Below are positions 15,306 through 23,791 of a DNA stretch of 64,000 bases, in pieces. A model generated the notes under the pieces. The model did no database searches, was not told the origin of the DNA, and was given only the letters and a program-made list of their open reading frames with translations. Made by a program: the position numbers and the translations under genes. Source of the DNA: Hyphomicrobiales bacterium (lineage in GTDB: Bacteria > Pseudomonadota > Alphaproteobacteria > Rhodospirillales > JACKKN01); contig JACKKN010000001.1 in assembly GCA_024236415.1 (NCBI GenBank), positions 434,001 through 498,000 on the forward strand. Direction: 5' to 3'. Numbering within the stretch: position 1 is the first letter of the stretch; the number at the start of each line of letters is the position of its first letter.

Positions 15306-18300
15306 ATGCCCGATAATGCAGACCACAAGAAGGCCAAGCTGATCGACAGGATCGTGGCCCAGGCCAACGCGCGCCTGCACGGGGAACCGGGCGGCGTCGT
15401 CGAGCGGTTCCTGGCACGGTATTACGAGAACGTGCCGCCCTTCGACCTGCTGGAGGAGGGCGAGGAATCCCTGTTCGGCGCCGCCGTGGCGCACTGGAAG
15501 CTGGCCGCCCGACGCAAGCGGGGCGAGCCGCGGGTGCGGGTCTACACCCCCAACCTGGAGGAGCACGGCTGGCGTTCGGAGCATACGATCATCGAGGTCG
15601 TCACCGACGACATGCCGTTCCTGGTCGATTCCGTGACCGCCGACCTGAACAGCAAGGAACTGGACCTGATTCTCAGCGTCCACCCCGTGTACCGGGTGAT
15701 CCGGGACGGTGACGGCAACCTGCTGGACGTGGACCGGCCCGACGGCGGCGGCGACGGCGACGGCGCCGCCAACGAGTCCTTCATGCACTTCAAGATCGCC
15801 GAACAGGCGACCTCGCGCCTGGACACCATCCGCGACGGCATCCTGGCGATCCTGACCCAGGTCCACTTTGCGGTCCAGGACTGGAGCGCCATGCGCGTGC
15901 GCATGCAGGACGAGATCAAGCGCCTGGACGGCCTGCAGAAGCGCCTGCCCGGCGAGATCGACGAGGTCCGCGCCTTCCTGCAGTGGATCCACGACAACCA
16001 CTTCACCTTCACCGGGTTCCGGGAATACCGCATCGTCGGCGGCGGCAAGAAGCAGTCCATCAGCGTCAACCACGACGCCGGTCTGGGCATCCTGCGCGAC
16101 CCCGAGACCATCGTCTTCGACGAGCTGCGCGACGGCGACCCCCTGTCGCCGGCCGTGCGCGACTTCCTGGACAACCCGGACCTGCTGCTGGTGACCAAGG
16201 CCAACCGCCAGTCCACGGTGCACCGGCGCGCCCACCTGGACACGATCGTGCTCAAGGACTTCGGCGGCGACGGCAAGACCCGGGGTCTGCACGTCTTCGT
16301 CGGGCTGTTCACCTCGGTCGCCTACAACCGCAGCACCCGCGACATCCCCCTGCTGCGGCGCAAGGTGGCGCGCACCATCGAGCGCGCCGGCTTCCTGCCC
16401 AACGGCCACGACGGCAAGGCCCTGAACCACATCCTGGAAACCTATCCCCGCGACGAGCTGTTCCAGGTATCCGAGAACCATCTGCTGAAGACGGCGCTGG
16501 GCATCCTGCACCTGCAGGAGCGGCGGCGGGTGGCCCTGTTCCTGCGCCGCGACGACTTCGACCGCTTCATCTCGGTCCTCGTCTACGTGCCGCGGGACCA
16601 GTATTCGACCGAACTGCGCATGCGCATGGCGTCGATCCTGAGCCGCACCTTCGACGGCGAGGTTCAGGCCCACTACTCGCAGCTGGGCGAATCCGAGCTG
16701 GCGCGCCTGCACGTGATCATCAAGACCACGCCGGGGCAGATTCCGCCCTATGACGTCGACGAGCTGGAAAGCCGCCTGGTGGAAGAGGCCCGGTCGTGGA
16801 CCGACCACCTGCGCGATTCCCTGGTCACCGCCTGCGGCGAGGAGCGGGGCATCAAGCTGTTCCACGCCTACCGCCGCGCCTTCCGCTCCAGCTACCGCGA
16901 GCGATACACCGCCGCCGCCGCCATCGCCGACGTGCGCAAGGTGGACGAGGTGCTGCAGACCGGCGAGCTGGGCATGAGCCTGTACCGCCCCATCGAGGCG
17001 CCGGAGAAAACCGTGCGCTTCAAGGTCTACCACCTGGACGGGGCGATTCCGCTGTCCGACGTGCTGCCCATGCTGGAGCACATGGGCCTCAGGGTCATGG
17101 ACGAGATCCCCTATGCCGTGACCCCCGAGATGGACGGCCAGCACCGGGTCATGATCCACGACTTCGGGCTCGAGGCCCGCGACGGCGGCGACATCGACCT
17201 GGGCGCCATCCGCGACAATTTCCAGGAAACCTTCCTGCGCATCTGGCGCAACGAGGTGGAGAGCGACGGCTTCAACGGCCTGACCCTGCACGCCGGCCTG
17301 AACTGGCGCCAGGTGGTGGTCCTGCGCGCCTATTGCAAATACCTGCGCCAGGCCGGCATCGCCTTCTCCCAGGCGTACATGGAACAGACCCTGGTCAACA
17401 ACCCCGACCTGGCGCGCCTGATCACCGACCTGTTCATGGCCCGCTTCGACCCCGACGCCCAGGAGGGCGCCGAGGAGCACCAGGCCGGCATCCGCGCCGA
17501 GCTGGACGCCGGGCTGGAAAAGGTCACCAGCGCCGACGAGGACCGCATCCTGCGCCGCTTCGTCAACCTGGTGGAGTCGACCCTGCGCACCAACTTCTTC
17601 CAGACCGCGTCCGCGGACGGGTCCGCCGACGGCCCGCGCAAGGAGTACGTCTCGTTCAAGCTGGATTCGGGCAGCATCGACGAACTGCCCCTGCCCCGCC
17701 CCCTGCGCGAGATCTTCGTGTATTCGCCGCGGGTCGAGGGCGTGCACCTGCGGTTCGGCAAGGTGGCGCGCGGCGGCCTGCGCTGGTCCGACCGGCGCGA
17801 GGACTTCCGCACCGAGATCCTGGGCCTGGTCAAGGCGCAGCAGGTGAAGAACGCGGTGATCGTGCCGGTGGGTTCCAAGGGCGGGTTCGTGGTCAAGCGG
17901 CCGCCGGCCGAGGGCGGGCGCGAGGCGTTCCTGACCGAGGGCATCGAATGCTACCGCACCCTGATCCGCGGCCTGCTGGACCTGACCGACAACATCGTCG
18001 GCGACGGCATCGTGCCGCCGCCGCGGGTGGTGCGGCTGGACGACGACGACCCCTACCTGGTGGTCGCCGCCGACAAGGGCACGGCCACCTTCTCGGACAT
18101 CGCCAACGGCATCTCGGGCGACTACGGCTTCTGGCTGGGCGACGCCTTCGCGTCCGGCGGGTCGCAGGGCTACGACCACAAGAAGATGGCTATCACCGCC
18201 CGCGGCGCCTGGGAATCGGTCAAGCGCCATTTCCGCGAGATGGGGGTCGACACCCAGGCGCGGCCGTTCACGGTGGTGGGGGTGGGCGACATGTCGGGCG

Positions 18301-20174
18301 ACGTGTTCGGCAACGGCATGCTGCTGTCGCCGCACATCGAGCTGGTGGCCGCCTTCAACCACCTGCACATCTTCATCGACCCGGACCCGGACCCGGCGTC
18401 CTCCCTGGCCGAGCGCCAGCGCCTGTTCAACCTGCCGCGCTCGTCCTGGGCCGACTACGACCGCAAGCTGATCTCCGAGGGCGGCGGCGTGTTCGAGCGC
18501 AGCGCCAAGCGCATCACCCTGACACCGCAGATCAAGCGCCGGTTCGCCATCATCAAGGACCGGGTCACCCCGAACGAACTGATGCGGGCCCTGTTGCAGG
18601 CCAACGTGGACCTGATGTGGTTCGGCGGCATCGGCACCTACGTCAAGTCCACCCACGAGAGCCACAGCGACGCCGGAGACCGGGCCAACGACGCCATCCG
18701 CATCGACGCGCCGCAACTGCGCTGCCGGGTCATCGGCGAAGGCGCCAACCTGGGCGTGACCCAACTGGGCCGGGTCGAGGCGGGCAAGTTCGGCGTGCGC
18801 CTGAACGCCGATTTCATCGACAACTCGGCCGGCGTCGACTGCTCGGACCACGAGGTCAACATCAAGATCCTGCTGGACCAGGTGGTGGACAACGGCGACA
18901 TCACGGTCAAGCAGCGCAACAACCTGCTGGCCCGCATGACCGACGAGGTGGCCGAACTGGTGCTGCGCGACAACTACCTGCAGACCCAGGCCATCAGCCT
19001 GGCCCAGACCCTGGGTGCCGGCGCCCTGGACGACGAGGTCCGCCTGATGCGGCGGCTGGAGAAGGTGGGGCGCCTGAACCGCGCGGTCGAGTTCCTGCCC
19101 AACGACGAGGAACTGTCCGAACGCGAGGCCGCCCACCAGGGCCTGACCCGGCCCGAGATCGCGGTGATCCTGTCCTACGCCAAGATCTGGCTGTACGACG
19201 AGCTGCTGCAGTCGGACCTGCCCGACGACGATTTCCTGGCCGAGGACCTGGTGCGCTACTTCCCGTCGGCGCTGCAGAAGAAATACAAGAAGGTCATCGC
19301 CAACCACCGCCTGCGGCGCGAGATCGTCGCCACCCGGGCCACCAACTCCATCGTCAACCGGGCCGGCGCCACCTTCGTCAACCGGGTCATCGAGAAGACC
19401 GGCATGCCGGCCAGCGACATCGCCCGCGCCTACCTGATCGCGCGCGAGGTGTTCGACCTGCGCAGCCTGTGGGAGGCCGTCGAATCCCTGGACAACCGGG
19501 TGCCGGCATCCCTGCAGATGGAGATGATGGCGGACATCAACCTGCTGCTGGAGCGCGGGTCCATGTGGTTCCTGCGCAACGGCGAGCACCCCCTGGCGGT
19601 CGGTGCCAACATCGCCGAGTTCGCCGTCGGCATGGGCGAGCTGGCCCACAACCTGGACGAGGTGCTGCCGCCCCACTACGCCGCCGACCTGCGCGAGCGG
19701 GCCAAGCCCTATCAGGACAAGGGCGTGCCCGAGGACCTGTCCCTGCGCATCGCCGGGCTGATCAACCTGGCCTCGGGCTGTGACATCGTCCGCCTGGCCG
19801 GCCAGCTGGAGCTGCCGGTGCCCCAGGTGTCGCGCCTGTACTTCGCCGTCGGCACCCGCTTCCACCTGGGCCGCCTGCGCGCCGCCGCCGAGACCCTGGA
19901 CGCCAGCAGCCACTGGCAGAAGCTGGCGGTGGCGGCCCTGATCGAAGAAATCTTCGGCCACCAGATCGCCCTGACCGCCAAGGTCCAGTCCTTCGCCGCC
20001 AACGGCGCCGACGCCGACGCCGCCATCGCCGCCTGGACCGAGCGCAACCAGGGCCCGATCGACCGCACCGACATGCTGCTGTCCGAACTGGCGGCGGGCG
20101 ACATCAACGACCTGTCCATGATCGCCGTGGCCAGCCGCCAGTTGCGCGGCCTGGCCGCCGTGTCGCAGGGCTAG
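15306..20174 (+). CDS. gdhB: NAD-specific glutamate dehydrogenase, large (GDH-180) type
   Basis: Oxidises L-glutamate to 2-oxoglutarate and ammonia with NAD+, a catabolic enzyme. The start MPDNADHKKAKLID is preceded by GGGAGG, giving 1,622 residues, normal for this class. A long N-terminal regulatory part with ACT-like modules (from about 25 to 650) is followed by the catalytic core: GGLRWSDRREDFRTEILG, VKAQQVKNAVIVPVGSKGGF with the catalytic lysine, AADKGTATFSDIANGIS, and the nucleotide-fold GVGDMSGDVFGNGM. A helical C-terminal domain ends the protein. An Atg22-like transporter gene starts 5 bp downstream. A possible weak promoter (TTGTAT) lies near 15193; a GGTCCCC/GGGGGACC inverted repeat between the glycosyltransferase stop and this gene may end the previous transcript. 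Confidence 0.95.
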   Translation: MPDNADHKKAKLIDRIVAQANARLHGEPGGVVERFLARYYENVPPFDLLEEGEESLFGAAVAHWKLAARRKRGEPRVRVYTPNLEEHGWRSEHTIIEVVTDDMPFLVDSVTADLNSKELDLILSVHPVYRVIRDGDGNLLDVDRPDGGGDGDGAANESFMHFKIAEQATSRLDTIRDGILAILTQVHFAVQDWSAMRVRMQDEIKRLDGLQKRLPGEIDEVRAFLQWIHDNHFTFTGFREYRIVGGGKKQSISVNHDAGLGILRDPETIVFDELRDGDPLSPAVRDFLDNPDLLLVTKANRQSTVHRRAHLDTIVLKDFGGDGKTRGLHVFVGLFTSVAYNRSTRDIPLLRRKVARTIERAGFLPNGHDGKALNHILETYPRDELFQVSENHLLKTALGILHLQERRRVALFLRRDDFDRFISVLVYVPRDQYSTELRMRMASILSRTFDGEVQAHYSQLGESELARLHVIIKTTPGQIPPYDVDELESRLVEEARSWTDHLRDSLVTACGEERGIKLFHAYRRAFRSSYRERYTAAAAIADVRKVDEVLQTGELGMSLYRPIEAPEKTVRFKVYHLDGAIPLSDVLPMLEHMGLRVMDEIPYAVTPEMDGQHRVMIHDFGLEARDGGDIDLGAIRDNFQETFLRIWRNEVESDGFNGLTLHAGLNWRQVVVLRAYCKYLRQAGIAFSQAYMEQTLVNNPDLARLITDLFMARFDPDAQEGAEEHQAGIRAELDAGLEKVTSADEDRILRRFVNLVESTLRTNFFQTASADGSADGPRKEYVSFKLDSGSIDELPLPRPLREIFVYSPRVEGVHLRFGKVARGGLRWSDRREDFRTEILGLVKAQQVKNAVIVPVGSKGGFVVKRPPAEGGREAFLTEGIECYRTLIRGLLDLTDNIVGDGIVPPPRVVRLDDDDPYLVVAADKGTATFSDIANGISGDYGFWLGDAFASGGSQGYDHKKMAITARGAWESVKRHFREMGVDTQARPFTVVGVGDMSGDVFGNGMLLSPHIELVAAFNHLHIFIDPDPDPASSLAERQRLFNLPRSSWADYDRKLISEGGGVFERSAKRITLTPQIKRRFAIIKDRVTPNELMRALLQANVDLMWFGGIGTYVKSTHESHSDAGDRANDAIRIDAPQLRCRVIGEGANLGVTQLGRVEAGKFGVRLNADFIDNSAGVDCSDHEVNIKILLDQVVDNGDITVKQRNNLLARMTDEVAELVLRDNYLQTQAISLAQTLGAGALDDEVRLMRRLEKVGRLNRAVEFLPNDEELSEREAAHQGLTRPEIAVILSYAKIWLYDELLQSDLPDDDFLAEDLVRYFPSALQKKYKKVIANHRLRREIVATRATNSIVNRAGATFVNRVIEKTGMPASDIARAYLIAREVFDLRSLWEAVESLDNRVPASLQMEMMADINLLLERGSMWFLRNGEHPLAVGANIAEFAVGMGELAHNLDEVLPPHYAADLRERAKPYQDKGVPEDLSLRIAGLINLASGCDIVRLAGQLELPVPQVSRLYFAVGTRFHLGRLRAAAETLDASSHWQKLAVAALIEEIFGHQIALTAKVQSFAANGADADAAIAAWTERNQGPIDRTDMLLSELAAGDINDLSMIAVASRQLRGLAAVSQG

Positions 20175-20179
20175 GGCGC

Positions 20180-21463
20180 GTGGCCGCCGGGTCCGCGTCG
20201 CCCCAGGGCCGGTCCAACCGGGCCGGCCTGGTCGCCTGGTGCTTCTACGACTGGGCCAACTCGGCCTTCGCCGCGGTCATCGTCACCTTCGTCTTCGCCA
20301 CCTATTTCAGCAAGGGCGTGGCCGCCACCGAGGAGGCCGGCACCACCCAGTGGGGCTACGCCATGAGCCTGTCGGCCCTGGTGCTGGCCCTGATGGCGCC
20401 GTTCATGGGGGCCATCGCCGACAATTCGGGCCGCCGCAAGCCGTGGATCTGGGTCTTCACCCTGGTCTGCGCCGCCGGCACGGCGGCGCTGTGGTTCGCC
20501 AGGCCCGACCCGTCCAGCGCCCTGCTGGCCCTGGTCGCCGTGGGCATCGCCAACCTGGCCTTCGAAGGGGGCGTGGTGTTCTACAACGCCATGCTGGCCG
20601 ACCTGGCGCCGCGCGACAGCATGGGGCGCTGGTCCGGCTGGGGCTGGGGCTTCGGCTACGTCGGCGGGGTGGCCTGCCTGCTGCTGGCCCTGTTCGGCTT
20701 CGTGCAGACGGACACGCCGCTGTTCGGCCTGGACAAGGCCGCGGCCGAGCACGTGCGCGCCACCGGCCCCCTGGTGGCGGTCTGGCTGCTGGTGTTCGCC
20801 CTGCCCATGCTGCTGGTCACGCCCGACCGGCCGGCGACGGGCATGCCGGCGGGCGCCGCCGTGCGCAAGGGCATGACCGACCTGGTGGCAACCCTGAAGA
20901 AGGTGCGCGAGTACCGCGACATCGCCTGGTTCCTGCTGGCGCGCATGATCTATATCGACGGGCTGAACACCCTGTTCGCCTTCGGCGGCATCTACGCCGC
21001 CGGCACCTTCAAGATGGAACTGGCCGAGGTGATCCAGTTCGGCATTGCCATGAACGTGACCGCCGGCGCCGGCGCCATCGCCCTGGCCTGGGTCGACGAC
21101 TGGATCGGGCCCAAGCGCACCATCCTGATCTCGCTGCTGGGGCTGGTGGGCCTGGGCACGGTGCTGCTGATCATCGAAAGCCCGACCCATTTCTGGATCT
21201 TCGGCCTGATCCTGGGCGCCTTCGTCGGCCCGACCCAGGCCGCCAGCCGGTCCTACATGGCGCACATCGCGCCGGCCGAGCTGCGCACCGAGATGTTCGG
21301 CCTGTACGCCTTCTCGGGCAAGGCCACGGCATTCCTGGGGCCGTTCCTGGTGGGCACCCTGACCCTGGTCTCGGGCAGCCAGCGCATCGGCATGAGCCCG
21401 ATCATCGTGCTGATGGCCGTCGGCATGGTGCTGATGCTGCGCGTGCCCGACGTGCGGCGGTGA
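20180..21463 (+). CDS. MFS transporter, UMF1/Atg22-like
   Basis: A 427-residue, about 12-helix permease. It begins with GTG, 5 bp after the gdh stop, so it is probably co-translated. The motif LVAWCFYDWANSAFAAVI in helix 1 is diagnostic of the Atg22/UMF1 branch, as is DNSGRRKPW between helices 2 and 3. The yeast relative exports amino acids from the vacuole. Its place behind a glutamate-catabolising enzyme suggests amino-acid or organic-acid transport, but the substrate is not shown by the sequence. Confidence 0.85.
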   Translation: MAAGSASPQGRSNRAGLVAWCFYDWANSAFAAVIVTFVFATYFSKGVAATEEAGTTQWGYAMSLSALVLALMAPFMGAIADNSGRRKPWIWVFTLVCAAGTAALWFARPDPSSALLALVAVGIANLAFEGGVVFYNAMLADLAPRDSMGRWSGWGWGFGYVGGVACLLLALFGFVQTDTPLFGLDKAAAEHVRATGPLVAVWLLVFALPMLLVTPDRPATGMPAGAAVRKGMTDLVATLKKVREYRDIAWFLLARMIYIDGLNTLFAFGGIYAAGTFKMELAEVIQFGIAMNVTAGAGAIALAWVDDWIGPKRTILISLLGLVGLGTVLLIIESPTHFWIFGLILGAFVGPTQAASRSYMAHIAPAELRTEMFGLYAFSGKATAFLGPFLVGTLTLVSGSQRIGMSPIIVLMAVGMVLMLRVPDVRR

Positions 21464-21529
21464 AGGGCGCCGTTGATCGCATGCGACGGATGGGGTAAGC
21501 CGGGCGGTGACACCGCATAGGATTCCCCC

Positions 21530-22150
21530 ATGACCTTTCCCGATTCCAAATACGACGACGTCGGTGCCTATTTCGACGCCTACGCCGGCCACCTGGCCCG
21601 CGCCGCGGCGTCGGTGGACCGCGCCGCCCTGGCCGCGGCCACCGACCTGCTGACCGACATCTACGAACGCCAGGCGACCCTGTACGTCTGCGGCAACGGC
21701 GGCTCGGCCCTGATCGCCGACGGCTTCGTCAGCGACCATGCCAAGCTGATCCAGACCGGCACCGACCTGGTGCCCCGGGTGGTGCACCTGGCCGGCAGCC
21801 TGTCCATGCTGACGGCCATCGGCAACGACATCGGCTACGAGGACACCTTCGCCTATCCCCTGCGCACCCTGGGGCGGGCCGGCGACGGGCTGGTGACCAT
21901 CAGCTCGTCGGGGGATTCGGAAAACATCGTGCGTGCCGCCCAGTGGGCCCGGGACAACGGCCTGACCGTGCTGTCCCTGACCGGGTTCTCGGGCGGCCGC
22001 TCGGCCGGGATCGCCCACGTCAACCTGCACGTGGAGGCCGACAACTACGGCATCATCGAGGACACCCACCAGTCCCTCATGCACGCCCTGGCCCAGTTCA
22101 TCCGCCAGCGGCGCATGGACCTGCCCGCCGTGCAGGGCTGCCGCTTCTAG
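21530..22150 (+). CDS. SIS-domain sugar isomerase, GmhA-like
   Basis: A 206-residue single SIS-domain protein of the phosphoheptose isomerase (GmhA) family, which converts sedoheptulose 7-phosphate to D-glycero-D-manno-heptose 7-phosphate. The phosphate loop is CGNGGSALIADGFVSDH, followed by TISSSGDSENIVRAAQWA, a typical second SIS loop. The C-terminal EDTHQSLMHALAQFI holds the histidine expected in the active site. The glutamate usually found after the first loop is replaced in this region, so another ketose-aldose substrate is possible. No other heptose genes lie next to it. Confidence 0.75.
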   Translation: MTFPDSKYDDVGAYFDAYAGHLARAAASVDRAALAAATDLLTDIYERQATLYVCGNGGSALIADGFVSDHAKLIQTGTDLVPRVVHLAGSLSMLTAIGNDIGYEDTFAYPLRTLGRAGDGLVTISSSGDSENIVRAAQWARDNGLTVLSLTGFSGGRSAGIAHVNLHVEADNYGIIEDTHQSLMHALAQFIRQRRMDLPAVQGCRF

Positions 22151-22170
22151 CAACCGGGGAGGACAGCGCC

Positions 22171-22782
22171 ATGGCCCGCATCACCGAGGTCGAGGCCCTG
22201 CGCCAGATATACGGCCACGCCAAGGGCCGCGCGGTCAGCAAGCAGATGGACCGCCTGGACCCCCACTGCCGCGCCTTCATCGCCCTCTCGCCCCTGGTCA
22301 TGCTGGGCTCCCAGGGCCGCGACGGGCCGGCCGACGTGACCCCGCGCGGCGACGGGCCGGGTTTCGTGCACGTGCTGGACGACCGCACCCTGGCCCTGCC
22401 CGACCGTCCCGGCAACAACCGCCTGGACACCCTGGTCAACATCCTGGAGAACCCGCGTGTGGGCCTGCTGTTCCTGGTGCCCGGCATCGACGAGGTGCTG
22501 CGCGTCAACGGCAGCGCCGAGATCCGCGACGACGACGACCTGCGCGCGCCCTTCGAGGTCAGGGGCCGCCTGCCGGCAACGGTGCTGGTGGTGTCGGTGG
22601 GCGAGGTCTACTTCCACTGCGCCAAGGCGCTGATGCGCGCCGATATGTGGAACCCGGCCCGGCATGTCGTTCGCACCGTCTTCCCCACCATCGGCGAGAT
22701 CCTGCGCGACCAGACCGGCGACGGCGGCGGCGCCGAATCCCAGGCCGAGATGGTGGCCCGGTACCGCGACCTGCTGTACTGA
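22171..22782 (+). CDS. PPOX-class FMN flavoprotein (MSMEG_1061-like)
   Basis: A 203-residue split-barrel protein of the pyridoxamine-phosphate-oxidase superfamily. The start is set by GGGGAGGAC before the ATG. The core GSQGRDGPADVTPRGDGPGFV and RPGNNRLDTLVNILENPRVGLLFLVPG is typical of the family that includes MSMEG_1061. The last part, VGEVYFHCAKALMRADMW, is conserved too. FMN or F420 binding is likely; the reaction is not known. It follows the SIS gene by 20 bp and may share its transcript. Confidence 0.82.
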   Translation: MARITEVEALRQIYGHAKGRAVSKQMDRLDPHCRAFIALSPLVMLGSQGRDGPADVTPRGDGPGFVHVLDDRTLALPDRPGNNRLDTLVNILENPRVGLLFLVPGIDEVLRVNGSAEIRDDDDLRAPFEVRGRLPATVLVVSVGEVYFHCAKALMRADMWNPARHVVRTVFPTIGEILRDQTGDGGGAESQAEMVARYRDLLY

Positions 22783-22791
22783 CCCGGCCCC

Positions 22792-23655
22792 TCAGCGGCC
22801 GGCCCGCAGCCCCAGCCAGGCGTGCACCACCAGGGTCGCGATCAGCACCGCGCCGCCCATGAAGGCCATGTCCGGCGGCCGCTCGCCGATGGCCAACCAG
22901 ACCCAGAACGGCCCCAGCACCGTTTCCAGCAGGAAGATCAGCCCCACCTCGGCGGCCGGCAGGTAGCGCGGCCCGACCATGGTCAGCACGAAGGCCGCGG
23001 GCACCACCACCAAACCCAGCAGGGCCAGCAGCGCCAGGTCCTCGCCGCGCACGGAAAAGGGCGCCGACGGGACCAGGGCGGCCACCGCCACCATCAGGCC
23101 GCTCAGCGCCATGGCCGGCAGGGCGTTGTCGCTGCGCGTCTTGCGCATCAGGGTCAGGGCCACGGCCATGCAGGCCGAGCAGGCCAGGGCCGCCCCGTTG
23201 CCGGCCATGGCCCCGGCGCCCAGGCCGTCGCCGACGATGGCGGCGATGGCAACCATGCCCACGGCGATGGCGGCCCAGGTGCGCGCCGGCACCGGCTCGC
23301 CCAGGAACAGGCGCGAAAAGAGCGCCGCGAACAGGGGCGTGGCGCTGACGATGACCAGCACGTTGGCCACGGCGGTGGCCTTGATGGCGGTGACGAAGAA
23401 CACCATGCTGCCGGCGAAGGCCGCGGCGGCCCAGGCCCCCGTGGGCCCCAGGGCGCGGAACCGGCGCCGCGTGTCGCCGCGGTACCGCACGGCCGCCAGG
23501 GCCATGAGGGCGGCGAACATCAGCAGCCCGCGCCAGAACAGCAGGGTCCAGGTGTCGGCCTGGATCAGCCGCACCAGCAGGCTGTCGGGGGTCAGGATCA
23601 GCACCCCCGCGGTGGTGATGGCCAGGCCCCGCAGGTGGTCGGACCGGCCGGTCAT
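22792..23655 (-). CDS. DMT-superfamily transporter (two EamA domains)
   Basis: A 287-residue membrane protein with ten predicted helices in two EamA repeats (about 8-140 and 150-283). Signs are the conserved LLFWRGLLMF in helix 2 of the first repeat, SATPLFAALFSRLFLGE at the end of the first repeat, and the equivalent EVGLIFLLETVLGPFWVWLAIGE in the second. It probably exports a metabolite; the substrate is unknown. It faces the PPOX gene tail to tail with only 9 bp between, and its promoter region overlaps the palindromic repeat at 23681. Confidence 0.85.
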   Translation of the reverse strand: MTGRSDHLRGLAITTAGVLILTPDSLLVRLIQADTWTLLFWRGLLMFAALMALAAVRYRGDTRRRFRALGPTGAWAAAAFAGSMVFFVTAIKATAVANVLVIVSATPLFAALFSRLFLGEPVPARTWAAIAVGMVAIAAIVGDGLGAGAMAGNGAALACSACMAVALTLMRKTRSDNALPAMALSGLMVAVAALVPSAPFSVRGEDLALLALLGLVVVPAAFVLTMVGPRYLPAAEVGLIFLLETVLGPFWVWLAIGERPPDMAFMGGAVLIATLVVHAWLGLRAGR

Positions 23656-23680
23656 GGCGCCGTCGCGCCGCGGCCCGAAC

Positions 23681-23772
23681 CCTTCGAGGCTCGCTCCGCT
23701 CGCACCTCAGGGTGAGGACGGCTCATGGGACGACCTCATCCTGAGGCGGCGCCCACAGGGCGCCCTCGAAGG
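23681..23772. repeat. Palindromic intergenic repeat (alphaproteobacterial type)
   Basis: A composite inverted repeat of 92 bp: outer arms CCTTCGAGG (23681) and CCTCGAAGG (23764), inner arms CCTCAGGGTGAGG and CCTCATCCTGAGG. Elements built from just these words (CTTCGAGG...CCTCAGGATGAGG...CTCGAAGG) are abundant between genes in many alphaproteobacteria and form a long hairpin in RNA or DNA. It lies between the start of the DMT gene and the stop of purH and may be a mobile, non-coding (MITE-like) repeat. Confidence 0.75.
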
Positions 23773-23791
23773 ATGCGATGGCGGGCGAAAC

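Noticed and set aside
15240..19961. Open frame of over 1,500 codons on the strand opposite the glutamate dehydrogenase gene
   Set aside because: The composition is Gln/Asp/Val/Leu-rich without any domain; it is the usual antisense shadow of a GC-rich coding sequence with low stop frequency. The GDH frame has clear catalytic motifs.
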